Of a stretch of 64,000 bases of DNA, positions 23,454 through 34,756 are shown in pieces. A model generated the notes under the pieces. It had not been told where the DNA came from. It saw only the letters and a program-made list of their open reading frames with translations, and did not search any database. A program made the translations under genes and the position numbers. Numbering within the stretch: the first letter of the stretch is position 1; the number at the start of each line of letters is the position of its first letter. The DNA is from Melastoma dodecandrum (lineage: Eukaryota; Streptophyta; Magnoliopsida; Myrtales; Melastomataceae), in contig JARUPY010000412.1 in assembly GCA_029817715.1 (NCBI GenBank), forward strand, positions 118,844-182,843, read 5' to 3'.

Positions 23454-24884
23454 ATGAATGGAACTGTGAATAGGACTCCCAAATCCGGTAGGCAATCATT
23501 GTTTTTCCAAGATTTGGCTACCCCCGTTTCTGCAAGGAGAGGGAAGTTCTCGAGTACAGGCCAGGCTGCTGCAGTTTCTGCTCTCTGGAGGGAGAATTTT
23601 GGGTCTTCGGATCTGCCACCACCTCCCTTATTCACATTGGAGGATCGCACTGATTTTTCACCTGAGTCCGGCATCCCTGAGTATCCGTTGTCACCGTCAC
23701 CGGAATTAAAGTCTGACCCAAGGACCCCATCGCATGGCTTCAGTCAAGATTTTTCTACTCCTTCTAAAGGTAAATCAGAGGCGAGCACCTCATATGCTTT
23801 GAGTAGTGCGAAGCAACTGCAAACTCAAAAGAGTGCTGGAAGTGCCAGCTGGTGGTCCCCCACAACAACACCGGATGCTTTGACGAGTGGGAAGACATTG
23901 CAAGCTCAGAAGGCTTCAGGAAACACGAATTGGTGGTCTACACCAGTGACGGCTGATGGATCTGAAGAGAAGGGGAAGGGTTCGCCAGTTAAAGGCGTTG
24001 TGGAGCCCGGTGCTTTACTTACACTTCCACCCCCAAGGGAGGTCGCAAGGCCTGAAATGCTGAGAAATAGTTTGCCTGCAGGGAACCTTGATGAAGAAGA
24101 ATGGGTAACCGTCTATGGGTAATGATTCTTGGTAGTTTCTATTTATCACAATGTGTTGCTGGTTACATTACCCTGATGCTGAAACTACACATTCGTATTT
24201 TGTGACCTTAGTGGAATTAAAATACAACATGTTGTTCTTGTTCGTTTTGGTTTGCTTATAATAACTATTCCTTTTTATGCTTGTTATCACTAGAAGTATA
24301 TATCTCAAGCTCTTATTGCATATACTTAATTTCAGGGCAATTAATTTACCATCAGTATCTGAGAAGTAATGTTTTGGCAGATTTCCTCCAGGTGATACGA
24401 ATTTTGTATTGCGGGAGTTTGAGAAATGTGGAATTATTGTAAAACATATTCCTGGGCCAGGCAATGCAAACTGGATGCATATTCTGTATCAGGTTAGTTC
24501 TTTTCTCATATCTTGATGAGCTCGGACCGGGGTAATTCATCTGATATCAAATATAGTGGGTTTGATTTTCCTGGTATAGAGCCGATCAGATGCTCTGAAG
24601 GCTCTTAACAAGAATGGGATACAAATCAACGGTGTGCTCATTGTCGGCGTGAAGCCTATTGATCCAGTCCAACGCCAAGCTCTGGATGAAAGATCGAAGA
24701 ACCAAGGCTTCTTACCGTTGCCTCCGTCAACTGGCCGAACCTTTGACCCGATTCCTCCTAGAAGTTCGAGTAACCCTAGCAGTATTCCAAATGGCAATGC
24801 TAGTTCTCGCCAGTCAGGGGTGCTATTGCATCTCCCGCCAAATCAGTGGTCTCACAGATAATGGACTTGATGTTTGGAGTCTAG
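23454..24884 (+). CDS. NUP35: Nucleoporin NUP35 (NUP53/MPPN family), C-terminal frameshift
   Basis: Scaffold-linked nucleoporin with an RRM-like MPPN domain, acting in the nuclear pore complex. Three exons, 23454-24118, 24381-24492 and 24580 onward, all GT-AG, give an open reading of 352 residues. Family marks in order: RTPKSGRQSLFFQDLATPVS and AAAVSALWRENFG (N-terminal), GALLTLPPPREVARPE, GNLDEEEWVTVYGFPPGDTN, VLREFEKCG, PGPGNANWMHILYQ, DALKALNKNGI and GVLIVGVKPIDP. The ATG at 23454 matches the family; an in-frame ATG at 23427 would add nine residues. At GGGG (24817-24820) the frame diverges: as written it ends at 24861 after an atypical tail, but the +1 frame reads AIASPAKSVVSQIMDLMFGV and stops at 24884, which is the conserved amphipathic C-terminus. 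One missing G explains it. Confidence 0.92.
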
Positions 24885-25552
24885 GTGCATATCCTCGGCT
24901 ATTCGACCTTTGACTTTACTGCGATCTTATCTCCGTGATGGGTGAGTCGTGTAAATTTCAGAGTACCCAGTTTGCGCTGGAACTGCCTGTTCTCTGTTCG
25001 GGAGCATGTTCTTCCCAACTCAATTCCTGTTTAAAGATGAATGCACTTGTCTGTTGTACTCTATGGATTTGAAATGTGGTCGGTTATGAATTTGACGTGT
25101 TTCTTTGTCTGCATGTAGAATTACAGAGAGAAATTTATAAAAGCGATCTTATGACAGGTTTATATTATTCGAATGTGAAAGTGATCGTGTACATTCAGTA
25201 ATATTCCATGATCATCATAAGAGCTCTAAACTTGATTTCAAGATTTAGCAATGAGAACCCACTTGTGCCGGACGTAATAGTGCTTGTAATAATCGTGAAA
25301 TACTTTTCGCTATATACTTTCAAATCTGAACCGACAAAACACCACGCATGTTAAGTCCAATTCCCTTAAACTACTTTACTGTCGAAATCAATCCTATGAA
25401 CTTAAGCCACACTACTTGGTTTTTTTACTTTGACTCCACCTGACACAAGCAAAGCGGAGAGCTTATTTAAACCAGGAATTGAGTGCTAATACTACATCCA
25501 ATTTTATATTAAACGTTGCTGCCTCCGGCGATCTTCACTTTTGGTTATCGAC
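24885..25552. other. 3' flank of NUP35 and 5' flank of the receptor-like protein locus
   Basis: No coding sequence. 24885-25150 is a plausible NUP35 3' UTR; the remainder would be promoter for the receptor-like protein gene starting at 25553. Confidence 0.45.
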
Positions 25553-25676
25553 ATGCCAATTGGTGAAGCAATCCTATCTAGCCTCGTCTTGCTCCTCGGG
25601 GCCACGAAAGCGATATGTTTGTGTTATGCGTCTTCAGAGAAACCATTGTGCCACGAGGAAGAACGTTATGCCATGT
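25553..25676 (+). pseudogene. Receptor-like protein (Cf-type LRR), 5' part, split by the Tat element
   Basis: From the ATG at 25553 the frame encodes a signal peptide (SSLVLLLGATKAICLCYA) followed by PLCHEEERYAM, the standard start of plant Cf-9-like receptor-like proteins, where the mature protein begins with Cys-His-acidic and then ALLQFK. The frame runs cleanly for 41 codons and is cut in codon 42 by the retrotransposon LTR at 25677. It continues at 38193. Such proteins are membrane-anchored LRR receptors without a kinase, often immune. Short but distinctive, and confirmed by the matching continuation on the other side of the element. Confidence 0.8.
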
Positions 25677-26260
25677 TGTTTACACGGTAAACGACATTTT
25701 GGGCCTCCTGCGATAGGCATTGAAGGGAAACAAGATCAACGCAACTTGTAAAATGTTCGATCGTCGTGTCGAAGGTAGCTGTCAAGACAATGATCAATGT
25801 TGGTCTTACGAGCAGGTCGAGGGAATGCCGTTCAATGGTGAAGATGTTCGAAGATAATACTTCATCGAACTTCTCCAGTATCGACTGACGACATCAAGAC
25901 CCGAAGTCGCTACTCATAAGTGTCGATAGTAGGTTCTTCTTAACAGTTGTTTAGTTAGTTTTAGGACAAATAGCACGTGTTAAATGTGTGTCGGTCGGCA
26001 GTTATTAGTTAGTGTCTATAAATAAGTCAGTCCTGATCAATTATAAGGATACGACAATCATTCTATGACCCCGAAGGGCTGCTTGGTTGTCAACTTATCT
26101 TTTCGCAATCGTTTTAAGTGTTGCTGTAAGATGGCTGTAAGTTTTTCTCTTTATGCATAGTGAATTCTGATTGTTCTTCGTTACTTTCTTTATTGGCGTC
26201 CACATTTACTTTCAACGCTTTCAGCCCCTGATACATCGCGACGTGTTTTGCCCGCAAACA
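25677..26260 (+). repeat. 5' LTR of the Tat element
   Basis: 584 bp, TGTTTACACGGTAAACG... to ...GACGTGTTTTGCCCGCAAACA. The first 17 bp are a near-palindrome (tttacacggtaaa). A tataaataag TATA-like site is near 26018. It pairs with 37604-38187. Confidence 0.92.
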
Positions 26261-26264
26261 CGTT

Positions 26265-26286
26265 TTTGACGACTATAGTGGGAGTC
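26265..26286 (+). promoter_or_regulatory. Primer binding site region of the Tat element
   Basis: tttttgacgactatagtggga lies a few bases after the 5' LTR. It resembles the ttggcgact...tgggga primer sites of Tat/Ogre elements but is degenerate, so the primer tRNA is not assigned. Confidence 0.45.
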
Positions 26287-26344
26287 AGAAGTGAGTTCTC
26301 TGCGATTGCACGGAATACCAACAACCCGAAGTGTGGCTAACAGA

Positions 26345-28440
26345 ATGGCTGATACTCGTGGTGATTCGGAGACCAATTCTGGGCAAGGCCACACTGCTAA
26401 CAATGGCCAGAGTCGTCAGAATGTGCAACAAAATGCCCAGAACATTGGACAACAAAATGCCCAGACGCAGGAGCGAGGGATATCCCCTGTGTCGAACGTC
26501 CTGCCAAATGTATCGGAGACAGTTCCCTTGGACGTGTTTCTACAAATGTAGGCCAAGTATCAGGAAAGCTTCTTGGAGTTACAAAAGCAACTCTAGGGAT
26601 TGACCGCCAGGTTCGATACTGAACATTCCCCTGATATTACGGCTAAAAGGGCTGCTATTTGAGAGCGGAAGCGCAGGGTAAGTTTCGATCATAAGGCCAC
26701 CCACGATTTTGTCCATTTAAGTCAGGACTATCGACAGACTGAACCTAGGAGGTCGCGTTTTGTCCCTGACGATAGAGGCGATTTTACCACGTCTGGTCGA
26801 TTGAATCGCTATAACGAGTTCGTCGATCTTGATGATGATGTGCAAGATCCTTATCGACCACAGGCATACACACCTCCTCATCGTCGAAGGGAGAGCCATT
26901 ATACGCGATCCACTGTCGACAACTTTGCCCGCGGATCACCTGTAGAAGATCAACTCCCAAGGAGGAACCTTTTCGGTGATGTCCCTAGGGACGTACCTAC
27001 CTTCGACTGGGAAGCTGATAGGAATCCTCTGTAAAGGGAAGTCCCCAGGGTCCCTCTGAGGCCTATTGATCCTGTTGATTATAGAGATGTGATCGCTCGA
27101 ATAGTTGAGCAAATCATCCCAGGAGCGGTCGTCGAGAAGAGGTTAGCCTGTACAGGACACCTTATCTTGAGTTTATCGATCGGGATTATCGTTATCCTAG
27201 GGGTTATAAGATCCCCGATTTCACTCGCTTCTCTGGTGAAGATGAAATGATGCCGATGGAGCATATAGCTCGATTCACTCATCAAACGGGTGAGGCATCG
27301 AACAATGACCATTGGAAGCTTCGACTCTTCCCCAATTCACTTACTGGACCAGCGTTTACTTAGTACATTCATCTCCTGCCTAACTCAGTGCAGAATAGGC
27401 AGGATATGCAAACGCAGTTTATGCAGGCCTTCGTTACTCTTGATTCGACCATCTCTTTGGTTGAGCAGACTAAGATGCGACAACAGCCTGGAGAACTTGC
27501 AGCGACCTTCCTGCAGCGATTCCGAAAGGCTCTACTCAGATGCAAGACATCAGTCAGAGAAGATGAGGTGGTTAAGATAGCTCAGGATGCCCTTGATATC
27601 CGTATCCGAAAGAAAATTCAAGGAGAATAGTTCAGAGACCTCTATGAACTCTCCTTGAGGGCCACTAAATATGAAAATATACTCAGAGAAGAGTCAAGGG
27701 AACGTACGGCATATCAAATTGAGCCTACGCTTATTGAAGTCGATATGGCTAAATTTATCAGGGGCGAAGCTACTATTTGCGATCCATTGTCGAAGAAAAA
27801 CTTCAAAGCTAAGGCATCTCAGAAATCGAATGAAGAGCAAAAGTACTCTTTCGATATTGAGAAAGCTTATGAAATCTACGACTGGCTCCATAAACGAGAC
27901 CGAATCAAGCTGAAACCTAGTCATCGACTTCCCTAGACTGACAGGGAGAAGAAGAGGAGTTATTGCAAATGGCATGGGTCTTTTACTCACGCCACGCGTG
28001 ATTGTCTAACTTTTAGAAACCTTATTCAAGATCTTATTGAATCAAAGATTCTTTGTTTCAAAGAGTCTGAAGAGTTGTCACCCGTCGATCGAAAACCTTT
28101 CACTGATTGTGAAGTACACACATTCGATATTAACATGGTTGATGTTGTTCGACGTGCTTTTCAGGTTTCTAATGTTTCTGGAGAAACCTATGTAGTCAAC
28201 AAGCTGTTCAAGAGGCTTCTCGACAATGGAATTGTCTATTGCCCTGTGGCCGCGTCGAAGCTGAAGAATGAAGTCTGCTGGTGGCACATGGACGAAACCC
28301 ATACTACTGACAAGTGTTTCACTTTTAAGAAGTTTCTCCAATCTCACCAGACGAGGATTGGTTTGATCTAACTCCTGTCGAGAGAGTCGCAATAGAGATT
28401 CTCGCAAAGAACCTTCAAAGGCGTTCAATCGAATCCCTAG
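26345..28440 (+). pseudogene. Tat element gag
   Basis: Starts with ATG at 26345 (MADTRGDSETNSGQG...), a Gln/Asn-rich head. A charged region follows, then the gag core: RDYRYPRGYKIPDFTRFSGE (near 27180-27238), MEHIARFTHQTGEASNND, WKLRLFPNSLTGPAFT, QDMQTQFMQAFVTLD (27400-27444), FLQRFRKALLRCKTSVRE. Then a zinc-knuckle-like SYCKWHGSFTHATRDC (about 27957-28004) and WWHMDETHTTDKCFTFKKFL near 28280-28340. In-frame stops (26550, 26595, 27033, 27361, 27630, 27936) and at least one frameshift break it. It is the closest relative in the window of the gag remnant at 11085-12640. Confidence 0.85.
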
Positions 28441-29452
28441 AGGAAGAGGGTCTGCCTCTGATGCTCATAAGGTTTTTTCTGACAAAGGGCATGTTGTTCA
28501 GAAAGCAAATGCAGCACCTCATTGCTTCGACACCCAGATTACCCCGCTACCTGTCAACAGCGATGTGGATTCCTTTGCTAAGTCAAGTGACCTGTCCAAG
28601 GAGACCGTCAAAAAAGGCAATGTTAAGGATCGCCTTCGACCCTCTCCCCGCCTCAATGAGCAGGCTATCAAAGATGGACCTCCCATTTCTCGAGAAAGCT
28701 GACATTTGCAATCGGTGCAATCCTATCCTGAGGAACAAGATATTAATCTCACAGCTATGCCACCTATGCTCGTACAATTACTTGCAGAAGTTGATCGTCA
28801 TGTCCTTGGCAAACAAGTTCGACATCATTCTGGTCGACAACCCGATCCAAGGTATGATTGAAGCAAACCCATTGTATTGCATGCCTGTTTTTGTTGGACA
28901 AGAAAATGTAGGGCAAGTCCAAGGGTATGATCCCTAGAAAGGACAGTATGTCCAGGTATATCCTGAGTATCATTAGTCCTGTTGTCGTCGACTTGATTTT
29001 TCCTGTTCTAATGACGGTGAGTGGAGGAAGGTGAATAACCGACGATCGCCACCCATGTCTAAGAGCAGCAGGAAGATGAAGGAAAGGCGTCGAAGGAGAG
29101 CAGAAGAGAAACGACAAAAATCAGTTGATCCTGTAATGGTCGAGGGGGAGAAGATCGATCATGGTGACCTATTTATGGTCGATGACTAGGTACTCCGGGA
29201 CCCTCATAAGGATACATAAAAACTTGTTGAGGTTGATGATTTAGAAGATGTCTGTGATGATTCAGACTACAATCCAGTCCGATTCGATGCTCCTGAAAAC
29301 ACTTTAGAGTGTAACGTTATTATGTTACCCACAGAGTTTGCGGGACCTACAATTACTCAGCCTATTCCAGGTATCCTTAAAACCTCGACTCCTCGGGTCG
29401 TTCGTTGTCTTATAGGCTTTCCCGTAAATTGGTTTGTTAAACCTACCCTTCG

Positions 29453-29929
29453 ATGCAATCTCAGATGCACTCCTTATACATCAAAGCAGATTTTAACGGA
29501 GTCCGTCTGAAAAATGTATTAGTCGACAATGGGGCGACTGTTAATGTGATGCCTTTACGTACCCTCAAATATTTAGGGTATGATAAAGCTGATATTACCA
29601 ACACCGATATTGGCATAACATGTTTCAATGGCCTTATGTCGAAGTGTGTGGGAATTTTCCCTATCAAATTGAAAGTTGGGAGATCTACGATGAATACTGC
29701 TTTCTTTATTGTCGATGTCGATATGACACTTACTGCTCTTTTAGGTCGAGATTGGCTGCATAAGGCGATAGTAATCCCTTCTACTCTTCATCGAGAACTT
29801 ATGCTTTGGCTTGATTCTAAAATTGATGTTGTTAAAGCATACTCATCCATTAACACTTGTCTTAACCCTATCAAAATCTATACAGGAAATGTTATTGGTG
29901 CTGTCGATGACATGAGCTTGAAGAACTGA
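29453..29929 (+). pseudogene. Tat element aspartic protease
   Basis: Retropepsin-like. The catalytic motif is read as LVDNGATVNVMPLRTL (about 29520-29567), a DNG variant of D[ST]G, followed by LLGRDWL (about 29739-29759), the second conserved signature of gypsy proteases. 28441-29452 links gag to protease with many stops. Confidence 0.8.
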
Positions 29930-30652
29930 TACTTTCTTGGAGATTCGAATGTTGGACCTTTGGGAGAATCGACTGGAAAATTTGACTTCTTAGTCAAATA
30001 TGGGGGTCCTCTACATCCTATAGTCGATGCTCCAAGTGGATGGGATTCTAACGAAGTACCTCCAGCTGTCGAAGCCGAGGCTCAGGCAAAAAAGGAGGCG
30101 GAGCTCGATAGTATCCTCCATTCTATTAAAGAAGCTGCTGGGCTGTTCCCTGAAGCCATCATCGAAGAGGAAAGTGTTGAACCCATTTATGAAGACATGA
30201 ATGGTAATACTGTCGATGGCAAGGAAGGTGTTGACCCTGGCAACCTGGACTTGGAGCCCGAGAGACTCCTCCGAGAAGAGGAAGATGATTGATGTCGATC
30301 AGGAAGACGTAGTCACTGATGTCTTAGAGCGACTACGGTGTATAGGCTAACTAGACTTACAGTTAGTCTTGAAATGTGTCTTGAAACTAGTTCGCTGGAC
30401 GTAGATAGTCCCGACCAGCGTGATGAAGAGGATGGGTCGAATCTTGGTTTGAAAATCTCTGTAGATTCGACTGGTTTTGTATCTCATCCTACTATGAATA
30501 AAACAACTTTTTGTGATAAGTCTATAGCTGAATCCCTAGAGGATCGATGCACATTACTTATGCCTCGTGATCCTCTTGTAACTGTAAATTTAAGCGACAA
30601 CGTGACTTAGCGACCTACCTTTATAAGTGGTTCGATTGACAAAGATCTCTTC

Positions 30653-31300
30653 CAATCGATTCTAACACTTTTAAAGGAATTCAAAGAATGTTTTGCATGG
30701 GACTATACTGAAATGCCTGGCTTGGATCCGCGCTTAGTCGAACATACCTTGCCTACTAAGCCAGATTTCAAACCTGTGAAACAGGCTCCACGTCGATTAC
30801 CAAGCGAGCATAGACAACAAGTCTTTGAAGAAGTAAAGAAGTTGTTCGATGCTGGATATATAAGAACATCTCGATACACAAAGTGGATTTCTTCCATTGT
30901 TCCTGTAAAAAAGAAAAACAAAAAAATTCGAGTTTGTATTGATTTTAGATATCTCAATAAAGCGACTCCAAATGACGAATATCCTATGCAAAGAGCAGAT
31001 GAACTCATCGATAAGACGTCTGGACATAAAATTATGTATTTTATGGATGGCTATTCTGGATATAACTAGATCTTCATCGCTGAGAATGATATACATAAGA
31101 CAACATTTCATTGTCCCTTCGGAATTTTTGAATGGGTTGTCATGCCTTTTGGATTAAAAAACGCTGGCGCAACCTATCAAAGGGCAATGGACCTTATCTT
31201 TAACCCATTGATTGGATTGTCGGTCGAAGTCTATATTGATGATATCGTGGTAAAATCGTTGGCAGATCACTGCCATGTTGATGACTTAGAAAAGCTTTTC
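30653..31300 (+). pseudogene. Tat element reverse transcriptase
   Basis: FAWDYTEMPGLDPRLVEH leads in, then QAPRRLPSEHRQQVFEEVKK, VPVKKKNKKIRVCIDFRYLN, YFMDGYSGYN with a stop in place of the next residue (31069), FGIFEWVVMPFGLKNAGATY and the active-site YIDD at about 31231-31242. A stop after the thumb start (near 31307) ends the frame. Confidence 0.88.
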
Positions 31301-31305
31301 TTCAA

Positions 31306-32121
31306 ATGAAAAAGCATCACTTGAAGTTGAATCCCTTGAAGTGTGCCTTCGGTGTTCGCGCCGGACAATTTTTGGGATTTCTAATTCATCTTCGAGGGAT
31401 AGAGATTGATCCGGGCAAGATCAAAGCTATTCAGGATCTACCTCCTCCATCGACTAAGAAACAGCTTCAAGCTTTCTTGGGAAGTGCTAATTACTTACGA
31501 TGATTTATAGGAAATCTTGCCAGTCGAACAACGACATTCTCTAACTTGTTGAGAGGACAAGATAGTTTTGAATGGACTGATAGCCATCAGAAATCCTTCG
31601 AAGCTATTAAGAAATACCTCATCAATCCACCTATTCTAGTTTCTCCAAGGCAAGATCGACCCCTTTTGCTGAATATCGCTGCGGGTGATAAGGTTACCGG
31701 ATCGATGTTGGTGCAAGAAGATAACCAACGTAAGGAACGAATCATTTGTTACTTATCCCAGATCCTTACTCCCATCGAATATAGATATACTAATAATGAG
31801 AACCTATGTTTGTCATTATATTATGCGATCATGAAAGTTCGACATTACATTGAGAGTAACACGGTGTATGTAGTATCAAATGCTCCTATATTAAAAATAT
31901 TATTCGATAGTCCTATGTTATCAGGTAGGTTTAGTAAATGGAGCATTATTTTGTCTCTATTTGACCTTCGATATCGATCACAAGCATCGATCAAAGGGCA
32001 TATTTTAGCCGACTTCTTAGCCCAATATACAGATTCTAGATTAACCAGTTCTCAAGATTTGAAAGAATTTTGGGAAGTTTGGATTGATGGGTCTGTGTCC
32101 AACGAAGGGGTTGGAGTATGA
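31306..32121 (+). pseudogene. Tat element RT thumb and first RNase H
   Basis: KKHHLKLNPLKCAFGVRAGQ and LGFLIHLRGIEIDPGKIKAI are the connection after RT. A stop follows at 31501. Then FEWTDSHQKSFEAIKKYL, LLNIAAGDKVTGSMLVQED, ICYLSQILTPIEYRYTNNE and GRFSKWSIILSLFDLRYRS, the order of the gypsy RNase H region. Confidence 0.82.
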
Positions 32122-32778
32122 ATTTATATTCTATCTCCTTTGAAAGTAAAACACAAAATAGCTTATCGGATCGATGATATGTTGACAAACAATTCCGTCG
32201 AATATGAGGCTGTGATCATTGCTCTACAAACCTTGATCAATCTTCAAGTGTCATATGCAATAGTTCGAGGGGATTCGCAGCTCGTCATCAATCATGACAA
32301 AGGTTCGAGTATGTGTACCTTCGACCACCTCCAACGATACTTGGATAAAGTCCATGAGCTGTCTTTTTCCTTTAAGGAAGTTCATTTTGAATACAATCCT
32401 AGGGAAGACAATACCATGGAAAATGAATTAGCACAACATGCTTCTGGGTTTAAAATAAGTCATCGACTGATGCAAGAAATTGGATGGAAAATACAAACAA
32501 TACCTTCTGTTTTACGCAATGATTCTGCACAAGTATATGCCATCGGTATTTTTCGATCAACAATTGATTGGAGAACACCATTCATGGAATTCTTCTCCAA
32601 TCCTGGGAAGGGGTCAACCCGCCGAGTAAAATTGTCGGCGCGATTCTACACCATAATCGATGATGCACTTTATCGAATGCAGACTGATGGGATTCTCTTA
32701 AGGTGTGTCGATATGGATGAAGCAATCCCTATTATGTTAGAAGCACACGAATGTCTTTGTGGTCTTCATCATTCCTGA
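32085..32778 (+). pseudogene. Tat element second (archaeal-type) RNase H
   Basis: VWIDGSVSNEGVGV supplies the first catalytic Asp, then a stop at 32119. NSVEYEAVIIALQ gives the Glu, IVRGDSQLVINH the second Asp, and NPREDNTMENELAQHAS the last acidic residue. A second RNase H of this type downstream of the usual one is the defining feature of Tat-lineage elements. Confidence 0.82.
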
Positions 32779-33680
32779 CCGAATATGTGCTGGTCGATCA
32801 AGAGGCATGGTTTCCTCTGGCCCTCGATGATGAAAGATTGCATCAACATGGCCAAATGATGTAAAAAAATGTCAGAAGCATGGACCCATATCACATGCAC
32901 CTGCAACTCATTTACATCCTGTGGTTAAACCTAGGCCATTTCGATCTTCGGCTATGGATATTAACGGAGAAATAAGAGCAAGCTCGAGTAACGGAGATTC
33001 TTATATCCTTGTAGCCACCTACTACTTTACAAAGTGGGTCGAAATAAAGGCTTATAAGAATATTACCCAAAACGAAGTGATTGATTTCCTTCGATCCGAC
33101 CTTATTTATAGATATGGCATTCCTCAAAATATCGTGGTCGATAATGCTATTGTTTTCAATGGCAACTTGATTAAAGAGTTTGCTTCTGAATTCGGATTTG
33201 TTTTAACAAATTCCTCTCCTTACTATGCACAGTCGAACGGGCAAGCTGAATCTACCAATAAGATCATAAAAAAATGCTATTCAGAAGATGATCAATGACA
33301 ACTCTCGTTCTTGGCATACTTTGTTGTTGGATGTGGTTTGGGCATTCCGTGTTACCAAATGAGAAAGCATTAGACGAACTCCATGCAGTTTAATCTATGG
33401 ATATGACACTATCCTACCCATCGAAGTTCGTTATAAATCGATGAGATTTTTAGCCCATCATGACGATCGTCCTGTCGATTATAACGAATCGATGCTGATT
33501 GAATTAGAAAACTTAGAGGTGATACGCTTTCAAGTACTGAATCGAATTCAAGTTCAAAAAGAAAGGGTCGCTCGAAGTTATAATAAGAAGGTCGTCCTAA
33601 AATTCTTCAAGCAAGGAGACTTAGTTTGGAAAATGAACCTCCCGATTGGGAAGAGAGATTATTTCCTAGGCAAATAGTCT
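32779..33680 (+). pseudogene. Tat element integrase
   Basis: A decayed zinc-binding head overlaps the end of the RNase H frame (ECLCGLHHS then stop). The core is at 32921-33298: DINGEIRASSSNGDSYILVA and FTKWVEIKAYKNIT, then GIPQNIVVDNAIVFNG with the second Asp, then SPYYAQSNGQAESTNKII with the Glu. It continues after a stop at 33298 into KSMRFLAHHDDRPVDYNESM and a C-terminal GDLVWKMN. Stops at 33298 and 33361. Confidence 0.85.
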
Positions 33681-33849
33681 CCTACTTGGGATGGTCCTTT
33701 TAGGGTCGATGAAGTTTATCCTAAAAACGCTTATCACTTGTCATACTTAAATGGCAAACCACATGCCTTGAAGCCTAATGGCAAGCATTTGAAACTCTAT
33801 CGATGGAGGATTTACATTCCAAAGAAATTCAGTCTAGATGTCCCGAATT

Positions 33850-34690
33850 ATGGTCACAATTAATAGGGATAGTCGGCATTACAGAAAATACTTGATCGAT
33901 AAACAAAGTCGATTCACTAAGAAACATTACAAATACAAGTGGATCGATACATATGAAATAAAATAAAGCTATACATTCCTTCGATATTAAGCTCGTCGAT
34001 CGTCGATTGTTGCAGGCATTTTAGTCAGTACTAAGATCGATTGTTGCAGCCACTGGAGTTGTCGCTCCAGTCTTCCTTCGTTTGGAGTGCATCCGCACGT
34101 AGGGTTGCTATCAATGTCCCCTGCTTTGTTTGCTCCAGACCTAACTCGAAAGTCCACCAGTATTACGGTTTTGACAGCAAGCAATATTTGGAAAGGATAT
34201 TCGAGGAGGCTAGGAAGGCCTCAGGGTCCGACACAACAAAGCGACGTTTGCAACCTGGGTAAACCTTATGAAGCTTGGCTCAAGCTTATACTTGAGCCAT
34301 GGTGTCGGGCGATGGAAGGGAACCCTCTACCTAAGGTTGATGACTTAGGCTTTCATGGGGTCTAAGGTTGATAACCTAGGCTCTGTGGTCTGAGGGGAAA
34401 GTGATAAGTTTGGAAAGAAGGCTTCTCGACGGGACATTGTATTGGGGATTGTTTGCTAATATGTGAGCTTGTGGTCCCGTGATTCTACTATTTATAGGCA
34501 GAAGTATTAGGCTACATCGATCATAGAGAATCTCAACAGTCTGAGAAAATCTTAACGGTTCCCGGATAATCTCAACAACCTCATTAAATTGAGTTATATT
34601 CCCGATCGTCGCATTTAATTAACTTAAATTTGTTTCGATTGGGAGTTTGGAGCTACGAGTCATTCAAAGGGAAATCGTCCAAATATACTA
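33850..34690. other. Tat element non-coding 3' region
   Basis: No supported domain. Contains repeated phrases around ctaaggttgatgacttaggct (34330-34380) and a TATTTATAGG site near 34491. It sits between the integrase end and the tail of the antisense frame, and resembles 1-1279. Confidence 0.45.
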
Positions 34691-34756
34691 TTCATTCGAT
34701 CCAAAATACACAGAACGAGGGGAAACAAAGAAAAACGACAAATGCATCGATAATGA

